A stretch of 64,000 nt of DNA from Hymenopus coronatus. Lineage: Eukaryota; Arthropoda; Insecta; Mantodea; Hymenopodidae. Position numbers and translations under genes: made by a program. Each line of letters starts with the position of its first letter. The stretch's first letter is position 1. The notes below the pieces were generated by a model. That model saw only the letters and a program-made list of their open reading frames with translations. It did no database searches and was not told the DNA's origin. The stretch covers positions 12,382,001-12,446,000 of the forward strand of contig CM060893.1 in assembly GCA_030762935.1 (NCBI GenBank), given 5' to 3'. This document shows positions 26,701-38,700 of the stretch, piece after piece.

Positions 26701-29700
26701 CAAAGAGTCGCCCTTCTTGTAAAGACGCAGCCACCACAAAAGTGCCCTTATAATTAATGGAAAGACCCGACACTGGAGATCTGGATAGGAATATTTCTGC
26801 CATTTGTAGAGGTTTCTGAGGATTAAACATATTGATGAAGTCTACAGTTCCTTCAGCTGTTCCAACCACCACATAAGGTTCCTTGGTATGAGACGTCATT
26901 GACAGAATTTCTTTTTTTAGATGTATTGTGCCCTTCTGCAACAGATAGAAAATGCCTGTTATTGAAGTTCAGACCAAAATCGCATTGTTTGATACTATAA
27001 AATTGTGCATAAAAAATGCAAATTTTATTTTGGCAATAAATAAGTAGGTTGCTAAACGCTAGGCTTTGAATCTCATACTCCGCATAATATTGTCAAAAAC
27101 AAAAAAATGACAGCATTTTAAAAAAATATATGCAAAATTCATTCAGAATGAAGAGGTTTTCATAATTTACAGAAAATCCAAGATCTGCATTTTATAAACC
27201 ATATTATTATCTTAAACGTATAGTTTTTTAATGATCACTGCTAGAGCTATCAAAAATAAAGAGATATTTTCCATGTGGCGATGGCAGTGGTGGTGGTAAT
27301 GATGATCATGATGATGACAATAATAATAATAATAATGATAATAATGATGATGATAAAAATTATAATGATTATGATGATGATGATATTTAGGGACTTAAAT
27401 CAGCTCCTGCATATTATTTTGTTCAAAGTATATGGCAAAACATTAAATTACATCTTCTTTTTATATAGACATGCTAAAGTCTAAATTAAGTTCTGAAAAA
27501 TGGTGGCTGTCTTGCATTCGAGGTCATTTGGTATTTGGATAAATACGGTAATAATCTTATTTTCCCTTATTCTTGTCAACATTTATAACAATTTCATACT
27601 CATTTCTGTGTTTATTCGGGAATCACTTCTATAATTTAGAAGATAATGAGGAATTTATAAAATTGCAGTATTAAGAGTAAAACAAGAGGATTCACCATAA
27701 ATGTTTCCTATGCCATTGCACAACAATTTCTTAAATGTAAATGGCATGTTATTTATGGACGCTCTCTAACTACTGTGGTTCTCAGCGTCCCTTTCTAAAC
27801 TGGGTATAAAAGACCACTTAATTTTGCTCAGAGGACTCTCTATCAGGCTTGAGGTTCTTTTACGTGACATAAATCTATGACACGGGACCAACGGCTTTAC
27901 TTCCCTTCGGAAGGAAGCCATGCCAAGGATGTTTACACCTGCTACCTTGGGTATATGAAGTTAGCACAGTAACCACTACACCATGGAGGGCAACTAACAC
28001 TTTCTTAAAGAGTATCAGTGAAAGTAAATGGAATTAATAAAACATTTATAAGAGTTTAGAAAGTCACTCGTGAAATGTTAAATAATAGATATGCGTTCCC
28101 TTCACTTAGGTATAATGTATATTAGGCTCAAAGTTGCATAGTTATTCCAAAATCAGCAATCCAGAAAGTATATTGAGATACATATTTTTGGCTTAGGAGA
28201 GCAGAATAGGTAAATGGTTTAAAAAGTGTTCAACATACCACTTCTCCAGATGGTATATTCCATATCACCACAGTATTGTCGCTTCTGAGGGCTGCAAAAT
28301 GATCACCCACAGGTTGAATGACACAGATGTCACTGAAACCACCACCATAGTTTTGCGAGGTTCCCAAAAACTCTTCTTTATCATCTTTTTCATCATCATT
28401 ATCATCATCATCACAGTCAACTTTATCAACTGTTTCTTCATTTCCTTTACCATCTTCTTCATCTTTAAGCACACTTCTTCTACCTTCTGCATCTAATTGT
28501 AATTGCAGGAAGTGACCCTGAAAATTAAATTAAAAAACTGATGTGTTCCATTCACATGACTTTCTCTACATCTGTGCAACAAATTATTCTATTAACTTCA
28601 TCTAATCAAGAAAAATTTAGCAGAAATAGTATTACTTGCTTCCTTGTAGGTAGAAGCGAAATATGAGAGTACCATAGGTTAAAGTGATGTCAAAAGCTGG
28701 TTGCTATGTGACTGAAGTTCCTTTGTTTTTATAGACGGGAGTTGACCAATTCCTGTATGAGAAAAGTATGTTTTTTAAAGCTGAAACCAAAAAAAAAAAA
28801 AGGAATATCTAAAAAAATCATCAACTCCACAAAAAAAATGTATATAACATAAATTGTGTGTTTTAATGTGCTCTACATTTTTTGTAGTGTATGTTTTTGT
28901 CCATCTCTTATGGTTTAGCAGTTATGCAAAATTCCATAAAATTCATCCAGAATAAAGTAGTCTTTAGAGGCTATTCCCAGAAAATTAGAGATATACATTT
29001 TATTTGTCAGGTATATATCATTAATATACAATATTTTAATCAAAATCATTAGAGCCATTTTTAAGAAAATCAAAATTTTCGTAAAATGTTCCATTTAAAG
29101 GGTGGTTTGGAGTGGGGGGATTTTTCTCAAAATCTTTGTGTCGCATCCCTGGAAGATACTAAACTTAAATACCAAGTTTGGTATTTTACAGGCTTTTTGT
29201 TTTTGAGTTATCGGGTTTGCACACGCCCACGCACACACACAGACCTTTTTCTGAAAATACTTTTTTTTGGATACAGGGGACCCTAAAACATATATTTCTG
29301 GTGAAATCTTGGTATCAAATTTTTGGGTGAAGTGCAATATCTTCTCTATTCATTATGTACATAGTACATGTAGAGAAAGTAAAAAATTTGAAGAGCAATA
29401 CGATGATGCCTGTTAACAACAGAGGCAACTCACTAACATAACTTAAATCAGCAGCTGCTAAAGGTAAAATCAGGGATTTATCAGATTGCTATGAAATATA
29501 CACAGGAAGAACTAAGAGAAACCTATAAACCAGACAAAATGAAAACATAATAAATGTAAATGTTACGGAAATAAATCTTTAGTACCATACTAGTTTTGGC
29601 TATCCATTCAGAGCCAAGTGTCACGAGTTTGAGTCCCAGCAACTGCAGTCAAATGTGCGTGCGGTAAACAACAGGGAGGACCCAAGTAAAATAGATGGTG

Positions 29701-32700
29701 TGATGCCACGCTTGGATGCTTACATTTGACTGCAGTTGCGTGGATTTTGCTTTTTTGTTAAAAAAATCTGATGTGTTCCATTCACATGACTTTCTCTACA
29801 TCTCTGCAACAAATTATTCTTAAAAAGCTTATGCTTCTATTAACTTCATACTAATCGAGAAAAAATTAGTAGAAATAGTCTTATTACTTGCTTTCTTGAA
29901 AGTAGAAGCAAAATAAGGGAGTACCATAGGTTAAAGTGATAGTCAAAAGCTGGTTGCTATGTGACTGAAGTTCCTTTGTTTGTATGGATAGGAGTTGACA
30001 AATTCCTGTATGAGAAAAGTAAAGTTTTTTTAAAGCTGAAACCAAAAAACAAGGAATATCTAAAAAAACGATCAACACCACGAAACAAATGTATATGACA
30101 TAAATTATGTGTTTTAACGTGCTCTACATTTTTTGTGTGGTAACTCTTTCTCCATCTCTCACGATTTAGCAGTTATGTAAAATTCCGTAACATTCATCCA
30201 GAATAAAGAGGTCTTCATAGGCTATTCCCAGGAAATTCAAGTTATACATTTTATTTGTCCGGTAAATATCTTTAATATAAGATATTTTAATCAAAATCGT
30301 TAGAACCATTTTTGAGAAAATCAAAATTTTTGAAAAAATGTTCCATTTAAAGGGTAGTTTGGGGTGGGGGGACTTTTCTCAAAATCTGGAAGATACTAAA
30401 CTTAAATACCACACACACACATTTTACTATTACACACACGACAGCTTTTACACACACATTACTCTCTACCCTCTATTGCTTATTACTGGGTACACAAATC
30501 AATCTTATGAAAATATATATTTCCTATTTACTTAATTTTAATCGAGAAAAATTGTTTGGTAATAGGTATAGTAATGTCTTGTTATATGTACAAAGGGAAT
30601 AGCAATAATCAAATATTTTAGAATTGAATGCTATATGCTTACCTGCTTAAAATTCCATACTCTTTACATGACATATGTGAAACAACTTAAAATCAACAGA
30701 CTTGAAAAGAATGACTAAGTAATGAACAATTTGAGCCATGTGTCGAGCAATAGGCCAAAAATAGGTGATGCTAGAAAAAATTGTTTAAAGTAAGTTGTTT
30801 TTTAAACAGATCAACATTTTTTGTGTGGTACATTTTTGTTTATCTCTTAATGCTTACCAGTTTTACATAATTATATAAACTTTCTGCCAAATGAAGAGGA
30901 CTTCCCAAACTGTTTTCCCAGAATATTAAAATATAGATTTTATTTGTCGTGGTACTATTCTAAGCATATAGTATATTAATGAAAATTTTATTAACATGTT
31001 TCAGAAAATAAACATTTTTTAAAAATTGTCCATCATGCACACAATGTGCACACACACATGCATACACACTTTTTTTCCCCCCACACTTTTTTTTATATTC
31101 AGGTGGCCACAAAATATGTCTTTCCATTGAAATTCTGGTATCACATTTTTGGGTAGAATGCCATAATTCCTCCACCTACTATATAAGTGACAGAGAAAGT
31201 AAATACCCATAATATCTAAGTTAAAATCAACTGAAGATTTACTTACCCTTAAGTTCAAGGCATAGAAACATTCCCTGCCAGGGAGCGTTGCTAATCTTAT
31301 TATAGGATGCACCGGCAAGTGTCGCCATGAGCGTACCCAATTGCCAGAGCTGTGTTTCTTAAAAGCCTGAAACATTTCACATTTTGGAAATGCAAGGTAC
31401 ACATACAACATCTTTCTTGCACTCCAATCAATACTATTAAAACTGCTGCACAAATGTTATACCTAAAAGTGTTATTGGAGACATTTTCACTCAAGGTGAC
31501 AATTATTATCAATTTCATGATGTTTACTTATGACAAAACATTACAACAAGGTTTATAGCTGCCACTGTCATATTATCTTTCATCTAGTAATTAAAATAGC
31601 AATATTAAAGTGAAAAATGAAGGGAAAAAAATGGAAATGGCGTGTTATTTATGGACGTAAATCTACGACACGGGACCCACGGCTTTACTTCCCTTCCAAA
31701 GGAAGCCATGCTAAGGATTTTTACGCCCGAAAAAAGCCATCGTCCTCCGCCGGATTTGAACCCGCGACGTTGGGTATATGAAGTTAGCATGGTAACCATT
31801 ACACCATGGAGGGCAACTGAAAAATGAAGAGAACATGTTAATACAGATACTGTCCCATAAGTGATGTCGTTTTTTAAGAAAAACAGTTATTTGAAACGTG
31901 TTCTGACAAGCAATTAATTAATCTTCAAAGTACAGACCATTAGATTCTATGATATTGAGCCATCTTTCAACAAGATTTATTATCCCATGATGGTACCAGT
32001 CTCTGGTTTTTGATGCGAAGAATTCGGTGAGACCACCTGCACTGCTTCAATGTTGTCAAAATTTCTTCCACTTAGAAAATGGGCCATGGATCGAAAAAGA
32101 TGATAATCTGATGGTGCGAGATCAGGGCTGTATGCTAGGTGTGGTAGCAGTTCGATTCCTCCCAATTCCTGAATTTTTTCCATGGTTGTTTGTGCAGTAT
32201 GGGGTCTTGCATTGCGCTGTTACAATAGAACTCTATTTTGGAACTAATGCTGGTATCTTCATTTCAAAATTTCATAAACTCGTTCCAGTTTTAGAATAAA
32301 GATCCGCATCAATCGATCGCCCATTTGGAACAAACTCCCAGTGAATCACGCCTTCAAAATTCCACCAGACACACAACATTACTTTGAGACCGAACCAATT
32401 TTTTTTAACAATGACTTTGGCAGATTGGCAGTGATCAAGCCACTGTTTTGAGGCATCAGGGTTTCGGTAATATACCCATTTTTCATCACAAATGACAATT
32501 CTCCTGACAAATCTATCATCCATGCGATTACGGATAAGCTGACGACAGATATCCACTCTTAATTTGAGTCTGTTGAAGTGTCAGTTCATGAGGTGCAGAT
32601 CTATAGCTTCTCTATGATTTTCCAAGTGTCTTAATGTGGCGATACATGGTATCTTTTGAGGCACCAAGTTCTTCTGAAGCTTAGGGTACTTTTTTTGCAG

Positions 32701-35700
32701 ATTTTCTTGTAAAACTTGGTGTGTATCCTCAATATTCCATATTTTAGGTCTTCCAGAATGTGGTAAATCTTTAGTGTTTTCGTCTCCATTGTGGTTGGTT
32801 GGTATCTAATGTTGAGCAGTTGGCAGTGAAGCCATTTGCTCTCTTGCATTCCAGTATTTTGATGTCATATTATCATGTCAACTCAAGGTTGGGCAGCGCA
32901 GTAGATGGTTTCCATCCATATCTTCTTAAGTGTACAGAGGAGATCTCACTATACCAATCCTGAATAAATGTTTATTGAGTCAGTCATGGCCTGTTAGGAG
33001 TCTAAAAGTTGCTACAGAGGATTTTCTTGGTAGTGTAGTGATTCTGGTCGTGTTATTACATAACTTATTGGATCAGATGAATTTGATGTAATTTTACTAC
33101 CTTTCTTGGCTAGAAAGTCAGCTGTTTCATTACCCTGTTTTCTGCAATGTGCTGGTATCCATTGAAGTATTAATCTTTTATTTAAATTCATTGGTTGTTT
33201 TATGATTTTGCGGCATTCTGCAAAAGATATTAGGTATTACATCAGATGTTATGGATATAATAGCTGCTTTAGAGTCAGATAATAGTACAACTTTTTCAAA
33301 TTTATTTATATGATATAGTAGGTTTTGTAAGCTCTGAAGTATTGCCGAAACCTCTCCATCAAAATTTATAGTATTTAAACTTGATATTTTGTAGAAAGAG
33401 AAGAGAGGGCATATTGCACCTGCACCAGTACCACTGTTATTTGGTAAGCTAGAACTGTCAGTATAAACAAGTAGCCATTCATTGGTAGGGTATCTTAAAT
33501 TTATTATTTCTAGCCTCATTTGTTTCAGAACACAGGAAGAGATTTCTGATTTTGTAAATTCTTTGTCTCCATTGTCGAAATGTTGAAACCATTGTTGTGT
33601 CACATACTTACTAATGACACCTTCTCCCTTCACTTTATATATTCTTGGAGCTGTGGCAGCAACTTTATAATCTTGTTTCCAGTAGTGCTTTGGAAGGACT
33701 CTAAGTTCAAACTTTGTTATCTCCATTTTGTGATTGTTTAACAAATGAAGACTGATACATGGCCTGCCTTTTCACAACTCTCTGACACATTGAGTACCTG
33801 TAATCTATCTCCTGCGACAAATGTCTTAATGATTTTTTGGGTGACTGTTCCAGTCGTGCTCTTACGTCAACAACAAATGTTTGCCTTTTTCACTCAACAT
33901 AGATCCAGTTGCTTCCAATTTGTTTACCAGTCCCAGTATTGTGTTTCTTTTAGAAGGATTTTGAACACCAAATTCTCTCTGTTATGCCCTTTGAGAGGCT
34001 GTAATTGAATTACTAATCCAGTATTGCTTCGCAAGGGAGAGTCGTTGATTTAATGTGTACTCCATTTTCATGTCGACTAGAACAAAATCTCAAAAAGTTG
34101 CCAAGAATAAAACTAACAATTAGGAATAAAGTATGAACATCTGCAGGTCTAGTGACAGGCAATCAAAACTCCAGAACGTTCTGCTTAATTTGGTGCTAAA
34201 ATTGGAGCAGTGAATTTTGAACAGAATAATTAATGAAAGAAATGTGTCAATTGTATATAAATCATTCTGTGGAATAATACCCTTGCCTTTATGAGATAAT
34301 TTGCACCATGTTTGTATTCTGTATCTTGTAGTTCGTTCCCAATTTTACAAGCATTGATGAAGTGATCTTTAGGATTGGGTATTTGGTAGAGGGTTGCAAC
34401 TGGTGCACACATTCGTCAATCTTCTTTGGAATATTATGGGATTTCAAGAAATATGTGTCCAAACTTTTGGCTAGACTGTACAGCCAGATTACAGCTTTGA
34501 ATAATCTGAGGCCATTGTATTTTCTAGGTGTGTGTAAGTCATAGGGTTAGGCACAGCCATTGGTAGCAGCAGTATTTCTTTTAGGTGCCTCTTAACATGA
34601 TGTCAGCGTTAGTAAGGAATGACTGTGGGATATTTTCTAGATGTGTGGTTTAAAATATTGATAAGTTGATAATATTAATTAAATTTCTGGCCATAAATCA
34701 AGTTTAGTCCTTAGTGTAGATGAATGCCCAGAAAGAGGTGATTTAGAATTGATACTCCCTGTTTGGGAATTAAACCACAAACCCTTGGGAAAACAAGACA
34801 TGATAAACCACTGACCTAGGCAGTCACCCTAAATTTAAAGATGTAATAATGAACATTTTGAACATGGCTAATGCTGCAGTAAAAATTATTTGACATAAAA
34901 AAATGAACTCTTCATTTTATATGCTCTATGTTTTTGTCCATCTTGTTAGCTTAGTAGTTATGCAAAATTATATAAAATTCATCCTGATTGAAGAGAACGT
35001 CACAGACTTCCCACAGAAAATTCAAGTTACTACAGAGTGATTTATGTAGAATTGACACATTTCTTTCTTTAATTATTCCATTGGAAATTCATTCAATGAC
35101 CCAATTTTAGCACCAAATTAAGTAGAATGTTCTGGAGTTTCGATTCCTTCTCACTAGATGCGCAGACGTTTATGTTTTATTCCTAATTGCATTATTGGCA
35201 GCTGTTTCAATATTTTGTTCTTGTAGTCAATGGAAGATGCAGTACACATTAAATCAACGACTCTTCCTTGTGAAGCAATACTGGATTACATCACTTGTTT
35301 GCCCCACATCAAATGAATCCATGAACCTAATTGCAAGTTTCTTTGACGACCAGATAATTTCCAGGAACCTGTGGCCACTGAGATCTCCGGAATTTGTCAT
35401 TGCCGGACTTCTTTCTGTGGGGTTACTTAAAAGACAGGGTTTATGCCACACGTCCCCAGACAATGGACGATCTGAAGCACAACATCACAAAGGAGATTCA
35501 AGCTATTGACAACAGAGTCCTCCAACGAGTGGCCAATACAATGTGTTGAGTTGTGCCTTATGCAGGATGGAGGACATTTTCAATATTTGCTAAAGAGGTA
35601 AATATCTCCCAAAATTCCTCTATAATTAAGGATAATAAGTTGTTGCTAGCATAACGCGCTTTGAAACAATTAATGAAAGAAATGTGTCAGCTCTGTATAA

Positions 35701-38700
35701 ATATTAGTCATGCACACATTTGAAGTATACAGTGTTTGGTGCTTTAAGTGAAGCCATTAGAGTCATTTTTGAGAAAATCAAAAAATATTTTCCATGTAAA
35801 GAATGGTTCAGGGTATGAGGACTTCCTTGAAAATGTATGACACACCTTTGAAAATGTATAAACTTAAGTACTACTATCTTGCTGGCTTCAGAAGGGAGTC
35901 TATTATAAACAAAAGCATCTGGAAAATATAGCTGGTTTTGGAATATAAACACTGCTAATGTGCATATTGATTCAGGTTAGAAGCACACATCTTCAAGAGC
36001 GTGTATACACCTAGTAATACAATTTTCAGACCAGTATTTTGCATTTTTTGCTTACATCAAGGCTCCCTTCTAAGCAGGCAGGACTACAGGTTTGGTATTT
36101 AGCTGAATTTTTGTTTTTGAGTTGTACACACATTCATTTTTAAATTTTTTTTCAACAGAAATCATAGGCACAAATAGTTTGTACTCACATGTAATACTGT
36201 TCGTACTTTCTCTACCTACTATAAGTAGATGCTATAGAAATTAAAATACTTACATGGTATGTGAGTAAAGGTGTGCCACATATCTTGGAGGACTTGAATT
36301 CAAATTATCCTGACCAGTTTAGTGTTGTGATATCAAAATAATGCAATGTTTTCCCTTTTATGCAGCTTAAAATAAATTGTATTGTAGTTGCAGAGACTAG
36401 GTTTACTTGAAATGAGTAAATGTTGAATTGCTTACCCTCACATACACTCCAGAGAGGAACAGGTAACCTCTGTGCCACATAATTGCAGATGTCTTTTTAA
36501 AGCAGTTGAAGCATTCAATGATCTTCTGTTTCTCCACATCAAGCTTACAAACAACAAAGGATATTGATTTTTATTTGTGAAGAAATAAAGTTAAATTACA
36601 AAACATAGCTGAAATGTTAAATAATAGATAACTTTGAAGTTGTATGTCATATTTTTGTTCAACCAATAGTTTTTTATTTTTTTAATTTTTTTTATGGACA
36701 CACTTTAACCACTGCAGTTTCCCAGCATCCCATTCTATGTTGGACATGAAAGACTGCTTAACTTAGCTCAAAGGCCTCTTTAACAGGCCTGAGGTTCTTT
36801 CAAGTGCCATAAATCTGGCATTGGACCACAAGCTTTACTTCCCTTCTGAAGGAAGCCATGCTAAGGATTTTTACAGCCAATGCATCATCCTCCACTGAGT
36901 TTGAAAAAAGAAATGATGTGTTATTTATGAACTCTCTTTAACTGTTGTGGTTCTCAGCGTCCTATTCTAAATTGGGCATGAAAGACAGCTTAATTTTGCT
37001 CAGAGGCCTCTCTATCAGGCTTGAAGTTCTTTTACGTGCCATAAATCTATGACACGGGACCAACGGCGAAGGAAACCATGCTAAGGATTTTTACACCCGA
37101 AAAAATCCATTGTCCTTCACCAGGTTTGAACCCGCGACCTTGGAAACCAGAGACCAGCATGTTACCCGCAGATGACGGAGAACAACAATTACAAAGTTTT
37201 TCATAAATAATGCAAAAAAAAATCTTTAGACTTTCTGTACTTACTCCTCTACAAACTATTCTTACGAAAGTTGATTCTTCTAGGTGTTTCATTTCAATTC
37301 ATATATCTTTCATCCTATTTACACGTTTTGTTGTGGATATAAGAAGGATACATAAGCTAAAGCATTCTTTTAGTCTCATACTTATGTTTCTCACTTCAGA
37401 AATATCAGGTACAAGCAGATAAATGAACCATTGCTAACCAATTCTGGTATAAAAATCACGGTGAGTATAAAACAAAAACTCAAGCTGTCAAATTTAATGC
37501 ATAACCCTATAAAACAGGCTTTTGGGAAAGAACATATTTCAAATGCTTCAAACATCAAATCATGAGCTTTGAAATCCCAGCAGTTGATAGTTTCTCTAAA
37601 TTCAGCAACTCCATTCCAGATGATGCTACAGTTACCCAAATAAGAAGAGAAAATTGGAAAATCACTGGTTAATCAATAAATCCTTGAAATGTAAGCTGTT
37701 GGTAATTCGGTATATGGAACAATATGAGTCTTTCTGTCAACTCATTTTCCATAATCTGAGAACACAGCTTTTTTTTTTTAAATAATTTATTGATCAATCA
37801 GCGCATGTGCAGGAATATGTGAATTCCACATAAAATGTAAGGACCTACATAGACTACCAAATAATTTGCAGTTATTCCAAAAAGGGGTTTACTACAAAGG
37901 AATAGTTTTGTTTAATTCACTTCCCTCATCTATAAAAGAAATGCAAATAAACGAAAATAAGTTTAGATCAGAATTAAAAAGATACCTTATTACTCACACC
38001 TTCTATACAGAGGAGGATTTCATTCAATCAAAAAACACTGGTAACAATCTAACATTGTAAATATAATAAGCATGTATATTCTAAGAATGCAAGTGTACAG
38101 ATAGCCTTTTGGAAACAGAAATATAGGGTTGGGCTTTGAGTCTAATCTCATAATAGGTTCTACAGATTGCAGTGTTTGTTCATTCATTCGTTCGTTCCTT
38201 CGTTCGCCCGTCCGAAACTAATCCCTCATAATAAAAATGTAAGTGACAAAGTGTTAAAAATACCAACTCAACAAATTAATACCACATATAATTTGACCAT
38301 CACTGTTACTAAATTCCTCCAAACATCAATCAACAGGCTCAAATTTATTCACAAGGTGTTAATTTGAAGTTCTGGAAAGAAATAATTGAGCAGAAAAGTT
38401 CATGATAAATTTTTCACAAACAAGACAATCTGGTTCATATTTAAAATAACATTTACTAAAAATATATGTTACTCTAAAGATTACTGCCTTCCCATAACCA
38501 CAAATGAAAGCTGATTTCTGACACTAATGACCACATAGCAACTGAAACAGTCTTTCATGAGTGAGGGATGTGCAGAGTGAGGAAGCCAGTCAGAACCCTG
38601 TAGCTTAAACATGAACATCTATATCCCATATAAAAGCAGTACGGTAGTAGTGATATACACTCAATATTTGAACTTTGGAGTAAGTTATGCAGGAGGTATC

